This document shows positions 23,023 to 30,984 of a stretch of DNA of 35,273 bases, piece after piece; position 1 is the stretch's first letter, and each line of letters opens with the position of its first letter. Below the pieces are notes generated by a model, which searched no databases, was not told the DNA's origin, and saw only the letters and a program-made list of their open reading frames with translations. A program made the position numbers and the translations under genes. Source of the stretch: Bacteroidota bacterium (lineage in GTDB: Bacteria; Bacteroidota; Bacteroidia; NS11-12g; UBA955); assembly GCA_009918425.1 (NCBI GenBank), contig RGEC01000003.1:1-35273 (forward strand), read 5' to 3'.

Positions 23023-24930
23023 TTGAGATTGAGAAGCTTCATACAAAAAATTTTCACGTTCACTATTTTACGTCAGGCAGTTTTTGCCTTGTTGATAATG
23101 ACGCTTTCAAGGGTCTTTTGGGGGATTTTTAATCATGAAATTTTTGCAGATGCCGAAAAATCTGAAATTGTCACCGCAGTGCTTTGGGGAATATTTTTCG
23201 ACCTTCCCCTCCTCGCCTATTTCTTCCTGCCTTTGTGGATTTGGATGATTTTCCTACCCTCTCAAGCCGCAGAACGGCCCTACATATCCAGGGTTTTGAT
23301 GCTGCTGGGAACAAGTCCGATTTTGATACTTAATGGTATCGACACTGCCTACAGCCGTATTTCAGGCCGCAGAAGTGGCGTCGAGCTTTTTGACATTCTC
23401 TCCGATCCTGGCAATTCCACTGCGGGGTATATTGCAGATTACTGGCCAGCGGCTCTCCTGCTTTCATTTTTATTATTTCTCATTTATAAATATACGCCTC
23501 AGGGTGGCCTTCCTGTCTATGATGATATAAGGTCACAATGGAGAAGAGCTTTGATGGTGTTTCTTGCGTTTGTATCCATATGGATTTTCAGTGCAAGAGG
23601 CGGATTTCACCTTAAGCCGTTGTGTACACTTCACGCCGGACTTTATGTGCGGCCTGAGCTGACCTCACTAACCGTAAGCACACCTCTAAATATAATATCA
23701 ATGCCAGGCGGCGAAGAAGTGCCGGAAATCAGGTTTATGGATTTAAAGGTTGCTGAGGAAATCGTAAAACCTGTCTATTACAATAAAAACTTCACCAAAG
23801 ATGGGCGCAAACAGAATATCATTCTGATTATTGTAGAAAGCCTGGGACGTGATTACACAGGTTTTCTGAACGGAAAGGCCTACACCCCATTTCTGGATAC
23901 CTTCAGCCGACATTGTATCAATTTCAGGTATTGTTATGCCAATGGAACGCGAAGTATTGAAATGGTTCCCAGTATTTTTTGCGGTATGCCCGGTATGATC
24001 GAAACGCACTATTTAAATAGCGGATATGCCGGCAACAACATTGAAAATGCCTTTGGCGTTTTTAACAAGGCTGGTTACAGTACTGCTTTTTTTCACGGAG
24101 CGGCTAATGGTACCATGTTTTTTCAGGGATTTTTACAGCAAACCGGCAAAGTGCAGTACTTTGGGCGCGATGAGTATCCACCAAAAGACTACGAACGCGA
24201 TTATGACGGTAACTGGGGAATATTTGATGAACCATATCTGCATTATTTTCTGAAATGCTGCGACACCATGAAAAAACCATTTTTCAACGCGGTATTTACA
24301 TTATCATCGCATCATCCCTACAAGGTTCCTGCTCATCTGGACAATAAGTTTCCAAAAGGCAAGCTTCCGATTCACAAAAGCATAAGGTATACAGACTATG
24401 CTTTACAATCCTTCTTTGAAAAAGCCAGACGGTATCCCTGGTTCAACAATACTTTGTTTGTGATTACCGGAGACCATACCAGTTATGGTGAAGAAGACTA
24501 TTTCTATAGTCCCAGCGGTCATTTTGAAATCCCTTTGTTAATTTATGGGAATCAGATTAAACCTACAGTGATAGACAAAACGGTTTCGCAATGTGATATA
24601 GTGCCCGCAGTTATGCATCTTACCGGTGTCAAGGCCCAATTTTATGGATTTGGCAAAAATCCTTTCGATTCCACATACAAAGGATATAGCTTCCACAAAG
24701 AGAAAAACCTGTACTATATTATCAGATATCCCTATGCGCTTGGGATAGATGCAGACGGTACCGTTAAAGATTTTCATCTTCAATACAGAAACCGGAAAAA
24801 ACCCGTAATTCTGAAAAGAGAGGGCGCACTTTACGACTCACTGATGCTAACCTTGAAAGCTCATGTGCAGCTTTTCACACACAATGTGCGGAAAAACAAG
24901 TGGTTCATCAAACAACCCGCCGAACATTAA
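23023..24930 (+). CDS. LTA synthase/sulfatase-fold membrane enzyme
   Basis: This is a membrane-anchored alkaline-phosphatase-superfamily enzyme of the LtaS type. Four or five hydrophobic segments in the first 230 residues precede an extracytoplasmic domain. That domain contains the metal-binding VESLGRD, the likely nucleophile Ser311 in NGTRSIEMVPSIFCGMPG (Thr in many relatives), LSSHHPY, and the metal site ITGDHTSYG followed by HFEIPLLIYG. Such enzymes move phosphoglycerol or phosphoethanolamine groups or hydrolyse sulfate esters. Bacteroidota do not make lipoteichoic acid, so the substrate is open. There is no ATG before 23098, which would cut the first helix. I chose TTG at 23023; GTG at 22990 or TTG at 22876 are alternatives. 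It diverges from rpsL and precedes a DUF1573 gene by 39 nt. Confidence 0.85.
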   Translation: MRLRSFIQKIFTFTILRQAVFALLIMTLSRVFWGIFNHEIFADAEKSEIVTAVLWGIFFDLPLLAYFFLPLWIWMIFLPSQAAERPYISRVLMLLGTSPILILNGIDTAYSRISGRRSGVELFDILSDPGNSTAGYIADYWPAALLLSFLLFLIYKYTPQGGLPVYDDIRSQWRRALMVFLAFVSIWIFSARGGFHLKPLCTLHAGLYVRPELTSLTVSTPLNIISMPGGEEVPEIRFMDLKVAEEIVKPVYYNKNFTKDGRKQNIILIIVESLGRDYTGFLNGKAYTPFLDTFSRHCINFRYCYANGTRSIEMVPSIFCGMPGMIETHYLNSGYAGNNIENAFGVFNKAGYSTAFFHGAANGTMFFQGFLQQTGKVQYFGRDEYPPKDYERDYDGNWGIFDEPYLHYFLKCCDTMKKPFFNAVFTLSSHHPYKVPAHLDNKFPKGKLPIHKSIRYTDYALQSFFEKARRYPWFNNTLFVITGDHTSYGEEDYFYSPSGHFEIPLLIYGNQIKPTVIDKTVSQCDIVPAVMHLTGVKAQFYGFGKNPFDSTYKGYSFHKEKNLYYIIRYPYALGIDADGTVKDFHLQYRNRKKPVILKREGALYDSLMLTLKAHVQLFTHNVRKNKWFIKQPAEH

Positions 24931-24969
24931 AAGCGTCTTAGTGGAACACTTTTTGATTATAAAAGCTAG

Positions 24970-26100
24970 ATGATAAAACGGATTTACACTTTTGGGATTA
25001 TTGCGATGCTTACATGCAGATTGGTCGGACAAATGACACCCAAAACCGATGGTCCTAAAATTGAATTTGCTGAAAAGCAGCATAATTTCGGAGACATTAG
25101 GGAAGATATAAAATATGCAACCCACCGATTTACATTTAAGAACCTAGGAAATAAGGACTTGTTTATCAGCACGGTGCAAACCAGCTGTGGATGTACTACA
25201 CCTGACTGGACAAGAGACACTATCAAACCCGGGCAAAGCGGTTTTGTAGATGCCAAATATGAAACAATAGGAAGAATAGGCAGTTTTCAAAAAACCATTA
25301 CTGTGTACAGCAATGCCGTAAATTTTCCGTTCGTACACCTTGATATTTCGGGAAATGTTCTGAAAGAGATAATCAAGAAAGAGCCTGAATACACTTCCCC
25401 GGGGCAAATTACCTTTACCCCACCCACCGTTAGTTTCAAGCCTCTATTCGACCACAAGGCCGATACACAAACCCTGCGCATAACCAATGGCACTTTGTAC
25501 AGCACTCAATTTAACGCATTGGAAAACCTGCCTGCATTTTGTCAGGTGATTGGCATGCCGCAAACTCTTGAGCCCAATGAAAGTGCCAAAGTGAAAATTG
25601 TGCTGGACGGCAGAAAAATCAATACTTATGGTTTTGGTGCGTTTGAAGTAGCTGTTCCTTCCGATAATGTTCTTTTCCCTTATAACGGTTTTTACGTAGC
25701 CTACGAGCGCAAGCAGTATTTCCCAAAGATGAGTGCAAAAGAACTTGCCAAAGCAGCAAAGCTATCCACAGATAAAACGGTAATTGACTTAGGAAGTGCT
25801 GAGAGCGGCGAGATTTTCAATACCCAATTTACATTTACCAATTTGGGCAAGTCAGATTTAAAACTTCATGAAATTACACCACAGTGCCCATGCGTGAAGG
25901 TTGAATATAGCAAAAATGTGTTAAAACCGGGCGAGAGCATGGCAGTAAAAATGCGGTTTGATACCGGAATCAAGCATGGGAAAAGCACACAAACCATTAA
26001 TATTATCAGCAACGACCCTACACAACCTGAAAGAAGCCTCTACCTGGTGGCGCATCTACCCGAAAGAGATAAGCCGAAATGTGCTACCTGCCCTCGGTAA
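24970..26100 (+). CDS. secreted protein with two DUF1573 domains
   Basis: A 376-residue exported protein with a signal peptide (MIKRIYTFGIIAMLTCRLVG). It holds two immunoglobulin-like DUF1573 repeats, roughly residues 30-130 and 255-365. The first has HNFGDI, FTFKNLGNKDL and TSCGCTTPDW with Cys73 and Cys75. The second has FTFTNLGKSDLKLHEITPQC with CPCVKVEY next. The middle region is less conserved but similar in pattern. A further CxxC ends the protein. The domain is abundant in Bacteroidota; its function is not established. The 39-nt gap from the LtaS-like gene suggests co-transcription. It converges on yebC with only five bases between stop codons. Confidence 0.9.
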   Translation: MIKRIYTFGIIAMLTCRLVGQMTPKTDGPKIEFAEKQHNFGDIREDIKYATHRFTFKNLGNKDLFISTVQTSCGCTTPDWTRDTIKPGQSGFVDAKYETIGRIGSFQKTITVYSNAVNFPFVHLDISGNVLKEIIKKEPEYTSPGQITFTPPTVSFKPLFDHKADTQTLRITNGTLYSTQFNALENLPAFCQVIGMPQTLEPNESAKVKIVLDGRKINTYGFGAFEVAVPSDNVLFPYNGFYVAYERKQYFPKMSAKELAKAAKLSTDKTVIDLGSAESGEIFNTQFTFTNLGKSDLKLHEITPQCPCVKVEYSKNVLKPGESMAVKMRFDTGIKHGKSTQTINIISNDPTQPERSLYLVAHLPERDKPKCATCPR

Positions 26101-26105
26101 TTGTT

Positions 26106-26822
26106 TTAGCGCAGGTTGTGATAAACATTCTGAACATCATCATCTGATTCCAGGCGTTCTATAAGTTCCAATACTTCATTTGCCTGAGATTCTTCAAGAT
26201 CCACAAAAGAATTGGGAATATATTGCAATTCTGCACTGGCCGCCTCTATACCTAGTTCTTCCAATCCCTTCTGCATATTGCCAAAATCTGTGAAGCTGGT
26301 ATATACATAAACATCATCCTCATCTATGGCCAAATCTTCACAGCCAAAGTCTATAATTTCCAGTTCAAATTCATCGAGATCCTTGCCTTTAAGGGCTGAT
26401 TTGGATATTTTAAAGACACCTTTGCGCGTAAATACAAAATCGAGAGAACCTGTTTTGCCCAGAGCACCATCGCACTTATTGAAATGGGAACGAACATTGG
26501 CAACAGTTCGGGTATTGTTATCGGTTGCGGATTCAACCAGAATGGCTACGCCATGCGGCCCGTAGCCTTCGTATTTAATTTCCTCGTAGCCGGCGGTATC
26601 TTTATCGCTGGCACGCTTGATGGCTGCTTCCACCCTGTCTTTAGGCATATTCACGCTTTTGGCATTTTGAATAGCCATGCGCAGACGTGGATTGTAATCA
26701 GGATTTACACCGCCCTGCCTTACAGCTATGGCAATTTCTTTTCCTATGCGGGTAAATTGCTTCGCCATGCGATCAAAGCGGGCAAACATTTTGTGTTTTC
26801 GTTTTTCGAATATGCGTCCCAT
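26106..26822 (-). CDS. YebC/PmpR-family protein
   Basis: A 238-residue member of the YebC family, described both as transcriptional regulators (PmpR) and, for some members, as factors that relieve ribosome stalling. The usual start MAGHSKW is replaced here by MGRIFEKRKHKMFARFDRMA, a form frequent in Bacteroidota. Downstream motifs are typical: NPRLRMAIQNAKSVNMPKDR, IKRASDKDTAGYEEIKYEGY, GPHGVAILVESATDNNTRTV and SHFNKCDGALGKTGSLDFVF. All three domains appear complete. A -7 promoter element lies just before its ATG, so it is expected to have its own short transcript. Confidence 0.93.
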   Translation of the reverse strand: MGRIFEKRKHKMFARFDRMAKQFTRIGKEIAIAVRQGGVNPDYNPRLRMAIQNAKSVNMPKDRVEAAIKRASDKDTAGYEEIKYEGYGPHGVAILVESATDNNTRTVANVRSHFNKCDGALGKTGSLDFVFTRKGVFKISKSALKGKDLDEFELEIIDFGCEDLAIDEDDVYVYTSFTDFGNMQKGLEELGIEAASAELQYIPNSFVDLEESQANEVLELIERLESDDDVQNVYHNLR

Positions 26823-26830
26823 TTATTCGG

Positions 26831-26838
26831 CAAAATTA
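26831..26838 (-). promoter_or_regulatory. probable -7 element upstream of yebC
   Basis: TAATTTTG on the minus strand matches TAnnTTTG and is followed by GC, but no clear TTTG lies 19-20 nt upstream (a T-rich stretch does). The element is only eight bases from the ATG, which would give a transcript with almost no leader. Confidence 0.5.
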
Positions 26839-26866
26839 ATACAAGGATGTGTAAGGTAGAGAAAAA

Positions 26867-26896
26867 GAAAAGGGGAAACCCGTGTTTCCCCTTTTC
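26867..26896 (-). terminator. intrinsic terminator of the TonB-receptor operon
   Basis: A perfect 13-bp inverted repeat (GAAAAGGGGAAAC with its complement) has a four-base loop. Reading along the minus strand it is followed by a T-rich tract. It begins 19 nt after the stop of the receptor gene and precedes the yebC promoter, so it insulates the two. Confidence 0.88.
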
Positions 26897-26914
26897 AAAG
26901 CGATTAACCCACAG

Positions 26915-29143
26915 TTAAAATGAGAGCCTTACTGATGCTACCAGATTTCTTCCGGGGGCTGAAATTCCGCTTGAAAAAACACGATAATTTAAATCAAGTA
27001 CATTCTCAACGGCAAAAGATGCTGCCAGATTTTTATTCACCTGCCAGCTAGCACGCAAATTGTATGTTTGCCAAGCCGGTGTTTCTCCACCTGGTGCATA
27101 CTGGGCATTATCTTCTCCGCTGGGGCTGTATTCTCGCCTGATTTTTCGGCCGTTGAACAACATAAATGCTTCCCACTGCCATTCCTCGCTTGACCAACGC
27201 AAACCCAGTCTGCCATGATCTGGCGCAATATGATCTATGGGTGTCCATAAAGCTTTCTCAGCTGACTTATAACGCCCAAAAGTACTGTTGTAATTTACAT
27301 CTGCAAATAACCCTTCTATGAGATGAATTTTTGCGGCAAAATAACCTCCTGTTACATATCCAAGAGCTGAATTACCCATTTGAAAAACAGGGGTACGCTG
27401 ACCTTCAAAATCAAAGGAATCATCACCATTATAAATACCGGGGCCATCAATCAGCAACTGGGTTATGCGGGTGTAATAACCTCCCATTTCCAGATGTATT
27501 TTCTTTCGGTCTAGGCGAAATCCAAGATCCAGGGTGCGGGTGCGCTCAGGTTTCAGGTCTTTGTTAGGAATGACCAGTTTTCTGCCGGGCACACTCTCAA
27601 ACAGTTTGGTCATATCATCCACATTTGGATTTCTGAAACCTGCAGCAAGACTGGCTTTGAAAAACAATCCGTCCCAATCCATTTTTTTGGAAAGTCCGAG
27701 GTTATAAACCGGGGCAAGACTGCTTATTTCAGCCAATTGGTAGGGTAACTTTAAAAAATTATCAGAACTAAAACTGGCATTAAGCTGATAATAAGTTAAG
27801 CGAAATCCTCCCTCGAGGATGAAATCATGGGGTTTAATGGCGTAAATGGCATTGGCGAATAAGGCAGAAGACATTGTATTAGCTCCGCCATCAGCATACC
27901 GGGTATTCTTACTGGCAGCAATCTCACCTGTTTTTACATTTTTGGTTGAGGCAGTAGACTGAACTTTATTTACAACCCATTCTGCCCCGCCCTGTATTTG
28001 AAAATCTGGCTTCACATTCACTACGAAATCGTAGTTAACGGCTGTCATTCCGACTTTATCCAGCTGTGTAAGTTCGGATTCATTCCCAAACCGCCTGGTG
28101 ACCCTTCCTACACTTGTGGTTTGGTGAGATAAAATCAGTCTGTGATTCCAGCCATCCTTTTTAGGAATCAACAAAGTGTAAGAAAAAAAATCTCTGTTTT
28201 GAGGAACGTAATTCCATGTGGCAAAGCGGAATTTTCCGGCAGAAATATCTGTAAGCCTGTCATATCTTGGCACAGCATCTGCCCTAGACAGCTGCATATT
28301 CAGCGTATGGATAAGATTTCCCGATTTTACCGAAAGCTTAGAAAACACATCATTCTGTGTGTAGGCACTTCCCAGTTGCACGTAGGGATTGTCATTCAAC
28401 AACATGGTATCTCTATTGTATATTCTGGCGCTGTAATAGCTGCGCAAGCCAAAAGTATCCCAATGTGAAAAATGTCTTTGCTGGCCCATACGAAGATTAC
28501 TGAAATCGCTGCTCGTAGTACTAAAAACCCATGCTACATTCTTTCCGCTCAATTCCATATTAACATTGGAAATTGCGGCACTGGCCGCTGACATATACCT
28601 AAAATTGGCGTTGGCACCGGCAAATCCAAAATTAGCATTCCGGAATTTAGGATCACGGGTTTTCATATATACTACCCCACCAAGGGCATCGCTGCCAAAC
28701 TGGGTAGAACCTGAACCAAAGAAAACTTCAGTTCTGTCAAGCATAAATTGATCGACAGTAATTATATCCTGTAAATGTCCTGCTCGGTATGTGGCGTTGT
28801 TCATGCGAACCCCGTCAACAACGAGTAAAACCCTACTAGATTCAAAACCACGGAGAACCGGGCTGCCACCACCCAACTGGCTTTTCTGCACAAAAACCTG
28901 TCCGGTCTGAGATAACATATCTGCCATCGTACCTTGTTGCGCAAGCTGCATCTGTCTGGCAGAAATAACTTCAATCTGACGGGTCGTATTGGCTCTGCTT
29001 GAGCCAAATCGCTGCGCTGAAACCAAAATTTCGTCCATGGTCTCCAGCTCGGCTGTGTCTTTGATTTTATTTAGTTGCTCATTCTGAGCCCTGACTGCCA
29101 TGATTAATACAAGCATGACAATCAATAATGATTGTTTTTTCAT
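26915..29143 (-). CDS. TonB-dependent outer-membrane receptor
   Basis: A 742-residue outer-membrane transporter that takes up a scarce ligand with energy from TonB. The signal peptide (MKKQSLLIVMLVLIMAVRA) is followed by a TonB-box-like ETMDEILVSA near residue 35. The plug domain (about 50-160) contains SPVLRGFESSRVLLVVDGVR and GSGSTQFGSDALGGVVY, and the 22-strand barrel ends in the expected Phe (VASVRLSF). Motifs such as GFRNPNVDDMTKLFE, NKDLKPERTRTLDLGF and PDHGRLGLRW resemble the haem/haemoglobin/transferrin receptor group. No SusD partner is present, so glycan uptake is unlikely. The ligand is therefore a guess (haem, iron or another metal complex). It probably shares an operon with the small membrane protein upstream. 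Confidence 0.93.
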   Translation of the reverse strand: MKKQSLLIVMLVLIMAVRAQNEQLNKIKDTAELETMDEILVSAQRFGSSRANTTRQIEVISARQMQLAQQGTMADMLSQTGQVFVQKSQLGGGSPVLRGFESSRVLLVVDGVRMNNATYRAGHLQDIITVDQFMLDRTEVFFGSGSTQFGSDALGGVVYMKTRDPKFRNANFGFAGANANFRYMSAASAAISNVNMELSGKNVAWVFSTTSSDFSNLRMGQQRHFSHWDTFGLRSYYSARIYNRDTMLLNDNPYVQLGSAYTQNDVFSKLSVKSGNLIHTLNMQLSRADAVPRYDRLTDISAGKFRFATWNYVPQNRDFFSYTLLIPKKDGWNHRLILSHQTTSVGRVTRRFGNESELTQLDKVGMTAVNYDFVVNVKPDFQIQGGAEWVVNKVQSTASTKNVKTGEIAASKNTRYADGGANTMSSALFANAIYAIKPHDFILEGGFRLTYYQLNASFSSDNFLKLPYQLAEISSLAPVYNLGLSKKMDWDGLFFKASLAAGFRNPNVDDMTKLFESVPGRKLVIPNKDLKPERTRTLDLGFRLDRKKIHLEMGGYYTRITQLLIDGPGIYNGDDSFDFEGQRTPVFQMGNSALGYVTGGYFAAKIHLIEGLFADVNYNSTFGRYKSAEKALWTPIDHIAPDHGRLGLRWSSEEWQWEAFMLFNGRKIRREYSPSGEDNAQYAPGGETPAWQTYNLRASWQVNKNLAASFAVENVLDLNYRVFSSGISAPGRNLVASVRLSF

Positions 29144-29212
29144 TTTTATTTTTTTGAAAGTGAATAGAAAAGAGGAACATCAGTTAATCAGATTTTGTCG
29201 AAATCTACAACT

Positions 29213-29698
29213 TTACACTTCCGGTGGTGGAGAAAAAACGGGCACAAATGGATTTACGGTAATGTAGCAATTATAACTATTAGCAACTATGGCGTATGTC
29301 GTGGGTATTTTCAATTCAAATACATTTTCAGTAGCAATTGTTTTAATCCAGTAGGCTGTTTTGCCAGATTGGCCATGGTTTTTTTCATCTTGTTCTTCCA
29401 GCCATTTTTCTTTGGTATCATCAATTACAGTAATCAGCCAGTAAGACCCCTTGTCCGCCACGGAGATTACATCATAACGATGCCCCTTAAAATCAAACTC
29501 TACACATTTATCGGCATTGGGATAATCTTTTTTCTCAAGCCTTACTATTTCACCACTAAGTTCTTCCCATTGCCTCTCAATTTTGGAGTGAATATCGGCA
29601 CGGTGGAATGCAATAGAAATACCGTTGATAAGTGGGAAAACCGCCAGAAGGACAGCAAGCGCAAACAAATGAAATTTAAAACCTTTTGGCGATAGCAC
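29213..29698 (-). CDS. small membrane-anchored protein of unknown function, upstream of the TonB receptor
   Basis: I do not recognise a named domain. From a GTG at 29696-29698 it is 161 residues: a short basic start, one hydrophobic segment (FALAVLLAVFPLINGISIAF), then a charged domain with EFDFKGHRYDVISVADKGSYWL and DDTKEKWLEEQDEKN, and a proline-rich end FVPVFSPPPEV. There is no ATG anywhere in the frame, so the start must be GTG or TTG. An exact promoter consensus lies just upstream, supporting this start over the TTG at 29761. The layout resembles small Bacteroidota proteins ending in a PPP motif that I recall beside TonB receptors; that link is from memory. It lies 69 nt before the receptor and is probably co-transcribed. 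Confidence 0.7.
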   Translation of the reverse strand: MLSPKGFKFHLFALAVLLAVFPLINGISIAFHRADIHSKIERQWEELSGEIVRLEKKDYPNADKCVEFDFKGHRYDVISVADKGSYWLITVIDDTKEKWLEEQDEKNHGQSGKTAYWIKTIATENVFELKIPTTYAIVANSYNCYITVNPFVPVFSPPPEV

Positions 29699-29704
29699 AG
29701 GTAG

Positions 29705-29735
29705 CAAAAATAATTTATTACATAACAAACACAAA
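29705..29735 (-). promoter_or_regulatory. promoter of the small protein/TonB receptor operon
   Basis: TTTG (complement of 29732-29735), then 19 nt, then TATTTTTG (complement of 29705-29712), an exact match to the Bacteroidota consensus TTTG-N19-TAnnTTTG. It ends six bases before the chosen GTG start, so the transcript would be leaderless or nearly so, or translation starts slightly downstream. Confidence 0.72.
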
Positions 29736-29769
29736 CAGTCTTGTGTAAAAAGTGACCGCAATTATTGGG

Positions 29770-29777
29770 TAACTTTG
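29770..29777 (+). promoter_or_regulatory. probable -7 element for the thiolase-truA operon
   Basis: TAACTTTG fits TAnnTTTG and is followed by GC, as in the other promoters here, with the thiolase ATG seven bases downstream. There is no TTTG at 19-20 nt; the nearest TTG is at 29741, too far. So only half of the promoter is supported. Confidence 0.5.
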
Positions 29778-29784
29778 CACCAAC

Positions 29785-30984
29785 ATGCAGGAAGTTTATG
29801 TAATTGATGCTCTACGCACACCGGTGGGTAAATTTGGCGGAAGCCTTTCAGGAATTAGACCTGACGATCTGGCCGCCCATGTTATTCGTGAAATTATATC
29901 CCGAAACACAGCCATTGATTTTTCAAATACGGATGAGGTCATTTTTGGAGCAGCCAATCAGGCAGGAGAAGACAACCGCAACGTGGCACGAATGGCCTTA
30001 CTTTTGGCCGGAATGCCGGTAACTGTGCCGGGATACACGGTAAACCGTTTGTGTGCCAGTGGCTTACAAAGTATTATGAACGGCTATATGGCAATTAAAT
30101 CCGGGACTGCTGAACTAATTATCGCAGGTGGTACTGAAAGTATGACGCGTGCACCGTTTGTTATGGCCAAAGCTGAAACTGCATTTCAAAGGAGCACAGA
30201 AATTTACGACACCACCATAGGCTGGCGATTCACCAACAAAAAACTGGCAGATGCCTATTATCCCTACAGCATGGGCGAAACCGCCGAAAATGTAGCCGAG
30301 AAATACGAAATCAGCCGTGAGGATCAGGATATTTTTGCCTGCGAGTCTCAAACCAAATGGCAACAAGCACATGAGGCCGGAAAGTTCAAAGATGAAATCA
30401 GTCCGATTCCGGTGCCCGGGAAAAAGGGAGAAATTCATTATTTCGATACCGATGAGCACCCCAGACTTAGTTCTGTAGATGTGCTGGCAACATTAAAACC
30501 CGCTTTTAAGAAAGATGGAACTGTTACTGCAGGAAACAGCAGCGGAATTAATGACGGTGCGGCATGCTTGATTCTGGCTTCGGGTGATGCAATAAAAAAA
30601 TACAACCTTACTCCACTGGCACGAATCGCCGGTATTGGAGCCGCAGGGGTAGATCCTGCCATTATGGGTATTGGCCCGGTTCCGGCAACGCAGAAAGCAC
30701 TAAAACATGCCGGAATTGGTGTAAATGATTTATCGGTTGCCGAACTAAACGAAGCCTTTGCCAGTCAGGCAGTAGCCAGTATGCGCGAACTCAATATTAA
30801 TCCGGCAATTGTGAACCCAAATGGCGGCAGCATTGCGATTGGGCATCCATTGGGTGCAAGTGGAGCCCGCATCAGCACTACCCTTCTGCATGAAATGAAA
30901 AGGAATGCCACTGCCCGATATGGACTGGCAACCATGTGCATTGGTGTGGGTCAGGGCTGTGCCATTGTTTTTGAAAAAGTATAA
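29785..30984 (+). CDS. acyl-CoA thiolase, most like 3-oxoadipyl-CoA thiolase (PcaF/PaaJ)
   Basis: Thiolases cleave a 3-oxoacyl-CoA with CoA or run the reverse condensation. The 399-residue product has the normal length. The acyl-accepting Cys90 is in VNRLCASGLQS, with AGGTESMTRAPFVM following, the catalytic His in SIAIGHPLGASGARI, and the second Cys in CIGVGQGCAIVFE. Segments such as AANQAGEDNRNVARMALLLAG and DTTIGWRF are very close to those I know from PcaF/PaaJ, the thiolases of beta-ketoadipate and phenylacetate degradation. No other gene of those pathways is nearby, so a general acetyl-CoA acyltransferase role is equally possible. Its stop overlaps the truA start by one base. Confidence 0.93.
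   Translation: MQEVYVIDALRTPVGKFGGSLSGIRPDDLAAHVIREIISRNTAIDFSNTDEVIFGAANQAGEDNRNVARMALLLAGMPVTVPGYTVNRLCASGLQSIMNGYMAIKSGTAELIIAGGTESMTRAPFVMAKAETAFQRSTEIYDTTIGWRFTNKKLADAYYPYSMGETAENVAEKYEISREDQDIFACESQTKWQQAHEAGKFKDEISPIPVPGKKGEIHYFDTDEHPRLSSVDVLATLKPAFKKDGTVTAGNSSGINDGAACLILASGDAIKKYNLTPLARIAGIGAAGVDPAIMGIGPVPATQKALKHAGIGVNDLSVAELNEAFASQAVASMRELNINPAIVNPNGGSIAIGHPLGASGARISTTLLHEMKRNATARYGLATMCIGVGQGCAIVFEKV

Noticed and set aside
29699..29761. TTG start at 29761 for the small protein upstream of the TonB receptor
   Set aside because: It would begin upstream of the promoter at 29705-29735 and adds a Cys- and Leu-rich stretch that does not look conserved; the GTG at 29698 fits better.
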